Shown: positions 1-7,393 of the stretch, piece by piece
Layout: each line of letters begins with the position of its first letter
How positions within the stretch are numbered: the stretch's first letter is position 1
DNA from: CAWELS01 sp964468205
GTDB lineage: Bacteria; Acidobacteriota; Terriglobia; Bryobacterales; Bryobacteraceae
Reading direction: 5' to 3'
Length of the DNA: 41,149 nt
NCBI GenBank assembly: GCA_964468205.1
Contig: CAYXVG010000058.1
Location: forward strand, 1 to 41,149
The notes under the pieces: generated by a model
Seen by the model: the letters and a program-made list of their open reading frames with translations, nothing else
Database searches by the model: none
What the model was told of the DNA's origin: nothing
Position numbers and translations under genes: made by a program

Positions 1-2
1 TC

Positions 3-1190
3 CTAACGTGCCCGGATAACATCCGTACCCTCGTGGTGGTCAAGGTGGAAACCAGGGAAGCCGGCCTCTATGGCCTCGGCTGCGCCACCGGCTCGCTCCG
101 GCCTTACGCCGTGCGCTCGGCCGTCGATGATTATCTGGATCCCTTCGCGCGGGACCGCGACGCGGACAATATCGAAGACGTCTGGCAGACCGCTTACGTC
201 AGTTCCTACTGGCGCAACGGCTCGATCCTGAATTCCGCGCTCAGCGGCCTCGACCAGGCGCTATGGGACATCAAGGCCAAGCGCGCCGGCATGCCGCTCC
301 ATCAGCTACTCGGCGGCAAATGCCGTTTCGCTGTCGACACGTACTCACATGCCGGCGGCGCCACCGTCGAAGAGGTGGCCGAAAGCGTGCAAAGCAAGAT
401 GGCCGAGGGTTTCCGCCACGTGCGCATCCAACTCGGCGGCTACGGCGCCGGTCATCTCTCAAAGAAACCCGACTTCCGCGAAGCTGGTTTCGGATCCCCG
501 GACGACGGGCATATGGACCCCGGTCCCTACCTGCGCGCCATCCCGCGCATGTTCGAGCACGTGCGGAAACAGTGCGGCGAGGAGGTCGAATTGCTGCACG
601 ATATTCACGAGCGCGTCCCGCCCATCGACGCCATCAACCTCGTCAAGCGGCTCGAACAGTACAGCCCGTTCTTCATTGAAGACCCGTTCGCGCCCGAGGA
701 CATCCGCTACTTCGAGCCGCTGCGCCAGCAGACCAGCACGCCCATCGCCATGGGCGAACTGTTCAATAGCCCGCACGAGTGGGTCGGCCTCATCACCGGG
801 CAACTCATCGACTTCATCCGGGTGCACATCTCCCAGGCCGGAGGGTTGTCCCGGGCGATGAAGATCGCGCGGCTGGGGGAGTGGTTCAACGTGCGCACGG
901 CCTGGCATGGCCCTTCAAACGTCTCGCCCGTCGGCCACGCTGTAAACGCACATGTCGACCTCGCCATCTGGAACTTCGGAATCCAGGAGGTTGTTCCCTT
1001 TCGTGGAGAAACGCGGGAGGTCTTCTCCGGCGTCCCAACCGTCAAGAACGGCTACATGCACGTGAACGAGGTTCCCGGCCACGGCGTGGACATCAACGAA
1101 GCGGCCGCCGCGAAATTCCCGGTACCGGATGACCATGCCAGTTGGTGGAAGCAGATCCGCAGGTCTGACGGCACGTCCGTCCGCCCGTGA
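3..1190 (+). CDS. D-mannonate dehydratase (ManD/RspA)-family enolase-superfamily protein, 5' end outside window
   Basis: The reading frame is open from base 3 with no stop, and the residues before the first possible start (GTG at 33) read like the family's N-terminal strand (TCPDNIRTLVVVKVETREAG). The gene therefore begins upstream of the window. The enolase fold is clear: N-terminal capping domain with ALWDIKAK, then barrel motifs DIHERVPP (metal Asp plus His), FIEDPFAPED (metal Glu), MGELFNSPHEW (metal Glu), IRVHISQAGG, and TAWHGPSNVSPVGHA followed by FGIQE. The DxHxR and HGPxxxSPVGH patterns are those of the ManD/RspA group. Characterised ManD enzymes dehydrate D-mannonate to 2-keto-3-deoxygluconate, but many members are slow or promiscuous on sugar acids. 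The substrate here is inferred. UxaE and UxaC further along would feed the same pathway. The next gene is convergent, 16 bases away. Confidence 0.85.
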   Translation, partial: LTCPDNIRTLVVVKVETREAGLYGLGCATGSLRPYAVRSAVDDYLDPFARDRDADNIEDVWQTAYVSSYWRNGSILNSALSGLDQALWDIKAKRAGMPLHQLLGGKCRFAVDTYSHAGGATVEEVAESVQSKMAEGFRHVRIQLGGYGAGHLSKKPDFREAGFGSPDDGHMDPGPYLRAIPRMFEHVRKQCGEEVELLHDIHERVPPIDAINLVKRLEQYSPFFIEDPFAPEDIRYFEPLRQQTSTPIAMGELFNSPHEWVGLITGQLIDFIRVHISQAGGLSRAMKIARLGEWFNVRTAWHGPSNVSPVGHAVNAHVDLAIWNFGIQEVVPFRGETREVFSGVPTVKNGYMHVNEVPGHGVDINEAAAAKFPVPDDHASWWKQIRRSDGTSVRP

Positions 1191-1206
1191 CCCGGAAGCA
1201 CGCCGC

Positions 1207-2364
1207 CTACAGTCTGGTCCCTTCGGTTCCGCCTAGCGTGATCTCGACCTCGAGAATCTCTCCGCCCCGGAAAATCTTCAGCTTCACTTCATCGCCGGGG
1301 CGTTTCCGGCGCAGGTACCGCGTGAGGGAATCGCGCTGGTTCATCGGGCGGCCGTCGATCTCCATGATGAGATCGCCCCCGACGGCGATCGTGTAGTTGT
1401 AAACCTCCACCTCGCGCCGCGCGCCGCGCAGGCCGGCGGCTTCGGCCGGCGTTCCCCGGTAGACCTGATAGATCAGGAAGCCGCCTTCGCGCGGCAGCCG
1501 GATCGCTTCGGCCAAGTCGCCGGCAATCGGCACGCCGCTCACGCCAAGTACGGGGCGGCCAATCTGGCGGCCCGCCCGGAGATCATCAAGCATCCGTTTG
1601 GCCACGTTGATCGGCATGGCGAAACCGATACCGATGTTCCCACCGGGACCGTAGATCGCCGTATTGACGCCGATTACACTGCCCTGGGAATCGAGCAGCG
1701 GCCCCCCCGAATTACCCGGGTTGATGGCCGCGTCAGTCTGGATCATGTCCTCGAGGTCCGTGCCGTTCTCGTCCCGGATAGTCCGCCCGAGAGAACTGAC
1801 AATGCCCGTGGTCAGCGTGCCCTCAAGTCCGAATGGATTCCCGATCGCAAGCACCTTCTGGCCCACTTGCAGAGTGTCCGAATCCCCGAGACGCAGATAA
1901 GTCTTCGCATCGGCGTCGATCTTGATGAGCGCCAGGTCGTTGACCGGATCGCGCGCCAGCACCGTCGCTTCATGCTGGCTCCGGTCCGAAAGAGTCACGA
2001 TCACCTTCGGCGCCCGGCCGGACACCACGTGGTTATTCGTGATGATCTGTCCGCCCTGGTTCACAAGAAAACCGGAACCGGAGTTCCGCTGCGGGTAGAT
2101 CTCGGTGAACCAACCGCGGCGGTAGACCGTGCTCGTGATGTTCACCGTGGCATCGTGCGCCATCTTGTAGATGTCGATGTTGTTCTGCTCGTCTTGGCTG
2201 AGCCCGGCGGAGAGGGCCACTTCCGGACCGGACCAAAATCCATCACGCTTCTCGCGGGACGCCACGGACCCGGTGTCCCGCAGCGGGCTCCGGTCAGAGG
2301 TGAGGTACACAAAGCTCCCAATTAAGATAATGGCAAGTAGTAGTGATCGCACTTTCATGATCAT
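1207..2364 (-). CDS. HtrA/DegP-like serine protease with PDZ domain
   Basis: The 385-residue protein starts with a hydrophobic segment (about residues 5-21), a signal anchor or signal peptide, so the protease acts in the periplasm. The trypsin-like catalytic triad is intact: His112 in ITNNHVV, Asp143 in NDLALIKID and Ser219 in PGNSGGPL. One PDZ domain follows (about residues 270-380). HtrA proteases degrade or refold damaged envelope proteins, with substrate C-termini bound by the PDZ domain. A single PDZ and a membrane anchor resemble DegS/HhoA-type members more than two-PDZ DegP. Its ATG overlaps the coaE stop codon (shared ATGA, 2361-2364), so it is probably translated by coupling as the last gene of the permease-folD-coaE operon. 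The role of that pairing is unknown. Confidence 0.93.
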   Translation of the reverse strand: MIMKVRSLLLAIILIGSFVYLTSDRSPLRDTGSVASREKRDGFWSGPEVALSAGLSQDEQNNIDIYKMAHDATVNITSTVYRRGWFTEIYPQRNSGSGFLVNQGGQIITNNHVVSGRAPKVIVTLSDRSQHEATVLARDPVNDLALIKIDADAKTYLRLGDSDTLQVGQKVLAIGNPFGLEGTLTTGIVSSLGRTIRDENGTDLEDMIQTDAAINPGNSGGPLLDSQGSVIGVNTAIYGPGGNIGIGFAMPINVAKRMLDDLRAGRQIGRPVLGVSGVPIAGDLAEAIRLPREGGFLIYQVYRGTPAEAAGLRGARREVEVYNYTIAVGGDLIMEIDGRPMNQRDSLTRYLRRKRPGDEVKLKIFRGGEILEVEITLGGTEGTRL

Positions 2365-2960
2365 TCTCTCCGAAGCGTCTCGTAGATCTTCTCCACCTGC
2401 GCCCTGGTAGCTTCCTTCGTACCCGATGTATCGACGGTGTAATCGGCCACCTTGAGCTTTTCCTCCACCGGCAACTGGCGAGCCATCCTGGCCCGCACCT
2501 GCTCCCGCGTCTCGCCGGATCGCCGCATCGCACGCTCAATTTGCTGCTCCTCGGAGCAATGCGTCACGACAATTTTGTCGAAGCGTTCGTGCGCGCCGGC
2601 TTCCACTAGAATGGCGGCCTCAACCACCGCGATGCCAGCGGGGTCGCGATCGGCGAACTCGGAGATCAACCTTTCCTCGAGTTCGATGACCGGCGGATGC
2701 ACCAGGCTGCTCAACTTTTGCAGGCGCTCCGGATCGCCGAATACAGTGTCCGCCAGCAGCTTACGGTCGATCCGGCGCTCTGCATCCAGGATACCGCTCC
2801 CAAACTCGGACACAACAGCGTCGTAGGCCGCGCCGTCCGGTTCCAGCACCTGATGGCCCAGGGCGTCCGCCTGGATCCAAAGGCAACCCAGTTCTTCGAA
2901 GATCTTCCCGACATGGCTCTTTCCTGACGCCAAACCTCCTGTCAGGCCGACCCGAATCAA
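2361..2960 (-). CDS. coaE: dephospho-CoA kinase
   Basis: The 199-residue protein matches CoaE in length and layout. It has the P-loop GLTGGLASGKS at residues 5-15, then DALGHQVLEPDGAAYDAV in the CoA-domain region and LVHPPVIELEERL in the lid region. It phosphorylates the ribose 3'-OH of dephospho-CoA, the last step of coenzyme A synthesis, in the cytoplasm. The start is TTG at 2958-2960: the product then begins MIRVGLTGG, the standard CoaE N-terminus, and the start overlaps the folD stop as TTGA. The 3' end overlaps the htrA start as ATGA. Both 4-base overlaps point to translational coupling in one minus-strand operon. Confidence 0.95.
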   Translation of the reverse strand: MIRVGLTGGLASGKSHVGKIFEELGCLWIQADALGHQVLEPDGAAYDAVVSEFGSGILDAERRIDRKLLADTVFGDPERLQKLSSLVHPPVIELEERLISEFADRDPAGIAVVEAAILVEAGAHERFDKIVVTHCSEEQQIERAMRRSGETREQVRARMARQLPVEEKLKVADYTVDTSGTKEATRAQVEKIYETLRRE

Positions 2961-3874
2961 CCGGCTAACCTCCGTTCCGCGGCATCGATGGTGTTTACCA
3001 TCAGCATGGCGATGGTCAGCAATCCGACGCCCCCGGGTACCGGCGTGTAGGCGCTCGACATCTCGATCATGTCCAGCGGGTGAACGTCGCCCACCAGCAC
3101 GCTGCCGCGGTTCCGGAATGCTTCGATCTTCTTCTCGTCCTCGCCGAAATAGGATTTTACCTGTTCGAGTTCCTCAACGCGGTTGATCCCGACATCGATC
3201 ACCACGGCGCCTGGTTTGATGAAATCGCGCGTCACAAAGGCCGGCCGCCCGATCGCCGCCACCAGGATATCCGCTTCCCGGGCCACTTCCGGCAGATCCC
3301 GGGTGCGGGAATGACAGATGGTCACGGTCGCGTGCTCGTGCATCAGCAGCATCGCCATCGGCTTGCCGACGATATCGCTGCGTCCCACCACCACGGCGCG
3401 CTGGCCCTGCACGGGGATCTCGTAATGATGAAGCAGCTTCATTACACCGGCGGGAGTGCAGGCCCGGGGGCCGGGGCGGGAAGTCATAAGATTGCCCATA
3501 TTCAAGGGGTGGAAGCCATCCACGTCCTTTGCCGGGTCCACCGCGAGCAGCACCCGCTGCGAATCAACTTGGCGCGGCAACGGCATCTGCACGAGGATTC
3601 CGTCAATGTCGTCACGGCGGTTCAACTCGTCCACAATGCCCAGAATCTCTTCCGTCGTGGCGCTCCCGGACGGCGTATATTGCTCGCTCTTGATGCCGAG
3701 TTCCTCGCACGCCTTCACCTTGTTTCGGACGTATATCTCCGAGGCCGGATTGTCGCCCACCAGAACCACCGCGAGCCCCGGCGGACGGGCGCTTTCCCGC
3801 AACCGATCCACGCGCGGCTTCGTCTCCGCAAGCAATCGATCCCGCACTTCCTTGCCACTCAGTACTTTCGCCAT
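2957..3874 (-). CDS. folD: bifunctional methylenetetrahydrofolate dehydrogenase / methenyltetrahydrofolate cyclohydrolase
   Basis: FolD interconverts 5,10-methylene-THF, methenyl-THF and 10-formyl-THF with NADP. Motifs seen are the active-site YVRNK (Tyr and Lys), DGILVQMPLP, KDVDGFHPLNMG, the dinucleotide segment VVVGRSDIVGKP, and the C-terminal PVPGGVG. The frame is open 13 codons further upstream, to a GTG at 3913 one base after the permease stop. I chose the ATG at 3874 because MAKVLSGKEV is the usual N-terminus and the 305-residue length then fits the family. It is followed by coaE with a 4-base overlap and preceded by the permease gene 40 bases away, so the genes are probably co-transcribed. 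Confidence 0.95.
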   Translation of the reverse strand: MAKVLSGKEVRDRLLAETKPRVDRLRESARPPGLAVVLVGDNPASEIYVRNKVKACEELGIKSEQYTPSGSATTEEILGIVDELNRRDDIDGILVQMPLPRQVDSQRVLLAVDPAKDVDGFHPLNMGNLMTSRPGPRACTPAGVMKLLHHYEIPVQGQRAVVVGRSDIVGKPMAMLLMHEHATVTICHSRTRDLPEVAREADILVAAIGRPAFVTRDFIKPGAVVIDVGINRVEELEQVKSYFGEDEKKIEAFRNRGSVLVGDVHPLDMIEMSSAYTPVPGGVGLLTIAMLMVNTIDAAERRLAG

Positions 3875-3914
3875 ATTGTCTGTTTCCGGTCTCCCCGATC
3901 GCGGCCAAGCCACG

Positions 3915-5330
3915 CTACTCCTTCCGTTCCTTCAGCTTGAAATGATACACCAGCGCACCCGTCGCCACCGTCAGCACCGCCGCCATTGACACCACCGGCT
4001 TCATCGTCATCCCGAAGATAATCATCCACACCCCCACCAGGATGAAGATCGCGGGGATCAAGGGCCAGGCAAAGCTCACTACGGGCAGCTTCTGCCAGCC
4101 GGGCCTCCGCCGGAAAATGAAGAGGGAGAAGACCGCCATCACCGCGAAGATGTTCAGCGTGAACCCGATGTAGATGAGCAGATCGGGAAACGGCGTCGCC
4201 GTGATCAGCATGGCGCAGACACCTTGACAGGCGATAGCGAAAACCGGCGTCCGCCAGCGCTCGCTCACCTCGGCGGCCGCCGGTAGAAACGCGCCGTTCT
4301 TCGCCATCGCATAGTAGACGCGAGGCCCGATCGTCACCATCGCGTTCACGGTTGAAACCAGCGACAGTGCCATCAGGGCGCTAAATATCCCGGCCCCACG
4401 GTCCGGAAACAAATTCTTGGCGGCAAAGGAGCCGATCGCGATTTGCCCTTTCATGTCCTCCAGCGGAGACGCGTAAATGAAGGTGATATTCAATCCCACA
4501 TAGAGAATGGCCACCAGCGCCGTGCCCACGGCCAGGGCCATCGGCAACGTCCGGGATGGCTGTTTCAGCTCCTCGGCGACATACGTGGCCGCGTTCCATC
4601 CGCTGTAGCTGACGTAGATGAAGAACAGACTGATGGCGAACTGCGCCGCCACCGGATTTGTCGATGTGCGCTCCGCGGTTTGGGAAAAATGGTCCCAACT
4701 GCCCGCCCCAATCGTCAACCCAAGAATGATGAAGGCCACCAGCACCAGAATCTTGATCGTCGTGAGGACGTTTTGCAGCTTCGCCACCCGGAGGATTCCG
4801 AAGAAGTTGATCACCGTGAACAGTGCGATCAGCGCGCAGGCCACAAGCTGCGCTCCCCCGATCTTGATCATGACCGCTCCGCCGCCAATTTCGAGGAACG
4901 CGTTGTCCTGCCGCGCCGCGGGGAAGAAATAGCCCACATAGTCCGAAAACGCGAGCGCCGCGGCTGCAATGGGCGCCGAGAATCCGGCGAAGAACGAAAC
5001 CCAACCGGTCATGAAGCCCCACGTCGGGCCGTACGCCCGGGTGAGATAGACATACTCGCCGCCGGAGCTCGGAAAGTTGATTCCCAGCTCTGAATAGCAG
5101 AAAGCCCCGGCCAGGGCGCAAATCGCTCCAACGAGAAAGATGAGCAAAACGAGACGCACATCGCCGAGATCGCCGGCCAGAAACCCGGTGGTCGTGAAAA
5201 TCCCTACGCCGATCATGTTGGAAACCACCAGCGCTGTGGCGCTGACAACTCCCAACTGCCGGAGCAGCGATACGGATTTGTCCTTCGATACCGGGCTTCC
5301 GGCTGGGTTCACGCTATCCATTGACGACAT
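3915..5330 (-). CDS. APC-superfamily amino acid permease
   Basis: This 471-residue integral membrane protein is rich in hydrophobic segments, about twelve predicted by eye. It carries the APC signatures SNMIGVGIFTTTG at the first helix and PSSGGEYVYLTRAYGP at the second or third. These mark cation-coupled or exchange transporters of amino acids in the inner membrane, in the LAT/APA branch. The substrate cannot be read from the sequence. It is the first gene of the minus-strand operon that continues with folD, coaE and htrA. Its start (ATG at 5330) lies 70 bases from the divergent pcm gene; a second ATG three codons in is an alternative. Confidence 0.9.
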   Translation of the reverse strand: MSSMDSVNPAGSPVSKDKSVSLLRQLGVVSATALVVSNMIGVGIFTTTGFLAGDLGDVRLVLLIFLVGAICALAGAFCYSELGINFPSSGGEYVYLTRAYGPTWGFMTGWVSFFAGFSAPIAAAALAFSDYVGYFFPAARQDNAFLEIGGGAVMIKIGGAQLVACALIALFTVINFFGILRVAKLQNVLTTIKILVLVAFIILGLTIGAGSWDHFSQTAERTSTNPVAAQFAISLFFIYVSYSGWNAATYVAEELKQPSRTLPMALAVGTALVAILYVGLNITFIYASPLEDMKGQIAIGSFAAKNLFPDRGAGIFSALMALSLVSTVNAMVTIGPRVYYAMAKNGAFLPAAAEVSERWRTPVFAIACQGVCAMLITATPFPDLLIYIGFTLNIFAVMAVFSLFIFRRRPGWQKLPVVSFAWPLIPAIFILVGVWMIIFGMTMKPVVSMAAVLTVATGALVYHFKLKERKE

Positions 5331-5400
5331 TGTACGTTAGAAATGTTCCTCTCCACCGGTTTGCCTGGAAAGTCCGCCCATACCGTCCTACCATACAAGT

Positions 5401-6090
5401 ATGAGGCGCGTAATGTTGCTGTTCCTCGTCGCCGCTCTGCTCCCGGCGATCGCCGAAGACGCTTTCAAGCAGGCCCGGGAGTACATGGTCGAGCACCACA
5501 TCAAGGCCCGCGGCATTCGCGATCCCGGCGTACTCCGGGCAATGCGGGAGACTCCGCGCCACGAGTTCGTGCCACCGGAGCTTAGGAGCAGCGCCTACGA
5601 CGATCGTCCTCTTCCGATCGGTCACAGCCAAACGATCTCACAACCTTACATCGTAGCGTTCATGACCGAGACGCTCGACGTCGAAAAGAACCACACGGTC
5701 CTCGAAATCGGCACCGGCTCCGGCTATCAGGCCGCCGTTCTCGCCCCCTTGGCCAAACATGTTTACACAATCGAGATCGTGCCGGAACTGGCCGCCAGCG
5801 CGGAGAAGAAACTCGCCCGCTACGATAACATCACCACCCGCTTGGGAGACGGCTACAAAGGCTGGCCGGAGGAAGCGCCGTTCGACCGCATAATCCTCAC
5901 GGCTGCTCCGCCGGAACTGCCACAGACCCTCGTCGGCCAGCTCAAACCGGGCGGAAAACTCCTCGCCCCGGTCGGCCGGTCTCCTTGGAGCCAAGAGCTC
6001 ATCCTCGTCACCAAGGCTAAAGACGGCACGGTCAGCGAGAGATCCGTCCTCCCGGTCGTCTTCGTGCCGATGGTGCCCGGAGAGAATTAG
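5401..6090 (+). CDS. pcm: protein-L-isoaspartate O-methyltransferase with signal peptide
   Basis: The 229-residue protein has a cleavable-looking N-terminal signal (MRRVMLLFLVAALLPAIAED, residues 1-20), then a full PIMT domain. The PCMT signature IGHSQTISQPYIVAFMTE is at residues 73-90, the SAM-binding glycine loop VLEIGTGSGYQ at 100-110, and a C-terminal FVPMV. The enzyme methylates L-isoaspartyl residues formed by ageing, starting their repair. Export is unusual because SAM is cytosolic, although periplasmic or signal-bearing PIMT homologues are known. Without the signal the protein is still about 210 residues, the normal size. No clear Shine-Dalgarno precedes the ATG; TACCAT lies 6 bases before it and could be a weak -10. 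Confidence 0.92.
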   Translation: MRRVMLLFLVAALLPAIAEDAFKQAREYMVEHHIKARGIRDPGVLRAMRETPRHEFVPPELRSSAYDDRPLPIGHSQTISQPYIVAFMTETLDVEKNHTVLEIGTGSGYQAAVLAPLAKHVYTIEIVPELAASAEKKLARYDNITTRLGDGYKGWPEEAPFDRIILTAAPPELPQTLVGQLKPGGKLLAPVGRSPWSQELILVTKAKDGTVSERSVLPVVFVPMVPGEN

Positions 6091-6129
6091 TCCTCAAACA
6101 CACCCGACAGGGATGGGAGGGTAAGCGCC

Positions 6130-6504
6130 CTACGCCCGCGCCAGGCGCGCCATCTCGGGCACGAGGTCGTCGAGGGTCAGTCGCAGGGAAACGAGCGCGG
6201 CTTCGCTCCCATCGAATTCGTTGAGCCGGCCCATCATCTCCAAACGGTAGGCGGCCGCCTGTGCCTCCTCGGCGCCGAAGTTCCGTACCGCCCCTTTAAG
6301 CGAGTGCGCGGCGTGTTGGAGTTCGGCGGCGTTTTTTGCTTCGGCCGCCCGCGTAACGGCCGCATAGGCTTCTTCGCAGGTGTCGAGGAAGTCCTGGGCA
6401 ACTTCGCTGAGCAGTTCGATATCCCCATCCAGGCGCTCCAGGGCGGTTTGCAAATTGATCAACTGGAGTTGCCTCTGCAACTGAGAAATCTGCCCGCGTT
6501 CCAT
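6130..6504 (-). CDS. Hpt domain phosphotransfer protein
   Basis: This small 124-residue helical protein carries the histidine phosphotransfer motif HSLKGAVRNFG, with the phosphorylatable His67 followed by the conserved Lys and Gly. The rest is the amphipathic four-helix bundle expected of a free-standing Hpt module. Such proteins shuttle phosphate between a hybrid sensor kinase and a response regulator in the cytoplasm. It lies downstream of a response regulator gene on the same strand, separated by 261 bases, so the two may work together; that is inference. A good ribosome binding site (AAGGA, about 7-8 bases before the ATG) supports the start. Confidence 0.88.
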   Translation of the reverse strand: MERGQISQLQRQLQLINLQTALERLDGDIELLSEVAQDFLDTCEEAYAAVTRAAEAKNAAELQHAAHSLKGAVRNFGAEEAQAAAYRLEMMGRLNEFDGSEAALVSLRLTLDDLVPEMARLARA

Positions 6505-6607
6505 TGTCTCGTCCTTTTCTGATTGATTTCGCTGCCGGTCACTGGAGCCCGGTCGCCGGCGCGCGGGATCCCTCTCCTATCGGTCAGACGGGACAAAAAC
6601 TACAGAG

Positions 6608-6704
6608 CGATCAACGAGGTGCAACTCACCGGGCGCGCTGAAGCGTAACCGTACCTGTAACCGTACCCGATCAACGAGGTGCAACTCAACGGGCGCGCTG
6701 AAGC
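6608..6704. repeat. 60-bp tandem duplication with 37-bp near-identical units
   Basis: The 37 bases at 6608-6644 recur at 6668-6704 with one mismatch (C at 6629, A at 6689), a period of exactly 60. The spacer 6645-6667 is itself an 11-base direct repeat (GTAACCGTACC twice, separated by a T). It lies in the 261-base gap between the response regulator and the Hpt gene. No open frame or known element accounts for it. Confidence 0.9.
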
Positions 6705-6765
6705 CTCACGCGGTACGGGAATGGGCCGGCCTCGGCGCGCGGGGGAACTCGCTGGCCTGGGAGCG

Positions 6766-7296
6766 TCATCGCGCCCCGTAGCGTTTCAGTTTGTTGTACA
6801 GCGTGGTCCGGTCAATTCCCAACATCCGAGCCGACTTCGAGAGATTCCCGCCCGCTTGCTCGACGGTCTGTAGAATGTGAGCCCGTTCGACTTCCCGCAA
6901 AGACTTTCCTTCGTCCCTATGGACGGAGACCTCGGCCAGCGCCTGGAGTACCCTGCGTTTCAGGCTGTCGAGATCAACCGGCTTCTGAATATAGTCATAC
7001 GCGCCGGCCCTCATGATTCGCACGGCGGTTTCCACCGAGCCGTGCCCGGAGGTGATAATCACTGGAATTCCGGGATAAGTGGCGCGCACCGCCAGCAGCA
7101 GTTCCAATCCGTCCATGCCGGGCGTCCAGATGTCTGCTAGAACGAGATCCCAGCGCTCGCGGTAAAGCGCCTGCAACGCCTCCGGCCCGGACGAGCAGAA
7201 CCCACACTCGAGACCATCCCGGCGAAAGTGCTCGCCGAGAGACTCGCGAATCTCGGGATCGCCGTTCACAACCAGGACTCTTTCTTTACCGGCCAC
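6766..7296 (-). CDS. Response regulator, receiver plus Fis-type helix-turn-helix (RegA/ActR-like)
   Basis: The receiver domain spans residues 5-120, with phospho-acceptor Asp55 in LVLADIWTPGMDG, the Thr/Ser of IITSGHG and the Lys of YIQKPVD. The acidic pocket has only Asp13 where two acidic residues are usual (NGD). A short linker leads to a C-terminal Fis-type helix-turn-helix (about residues 133-176, ending TTLYNKLKRYGAR). There is no AAA+ domain, so this is not a sigma-54 activator; the layout is that of RegA/PrrA/ActR regulators. The start is GTG at 7296. A TAATAT hexamer sits 6 bases before it and there is no Shine-Dalgarno, suggesting a leaderless transcript. No histidine kinase is adjacent. 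Confidence 0.92.
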   Translation of the reverse strand: MAGKERVLVVNGDPEIRESLGEHFRRDGLECGFCSSGPEALQALYRERWDLVLADIWTPGMDGLELLLAVRATYPGIPVIITSGHGSVETAVRIMRAGAYDYIQKPVDLDSLKRRVLQALAEVSVHRDEGKSLREVERAHILQTVEQAGGNLSKSARMLGIDRTTLYNKLKRYGAR

Positions 7297-7302
7297 AACG
7301 TA

Positions 7303-7308
7303 ATATTA
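7303..7308 (-). promoter_or_regulatory. Putative extended -10 for the response regulator gene
   Basis: On the minus strand TGCTAATAT places an extended -10 (TGnTAATAT) 6 bases before the GTG start at 7296. Transcription would then begin at or next to the start codon. No convincing -35 is seen. Confidence 0.45.
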
Positions 7309-7381
7309 GCACTTTTTCATACCTGTTACTCTGAATTCTTCGGCGCATCCGGAGTTCCCGCGGGTTCACTCCGGTTCAATG

Positions 7382-7387
7382 TAAAAT
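7382..7387 (+). promoter_or_regulatory. Putative -10 for the first DUF3604 gene
   Basis: TAAAAT ends 6 bases before the ATG at 7394, with no Shine-Dalgarno between, consistent with a leaderless mRNA. No good -35 box was found. Confidence 0.4.
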
Positions 7388-7393
7388 ACGGCC

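Noticed and set aside
4381..5121. Long open frames on either strand inside the permease gene
   Set aside because: They are out-of-frame shadows of a high-GC membrane protein gene with no family resemblance or start signals.
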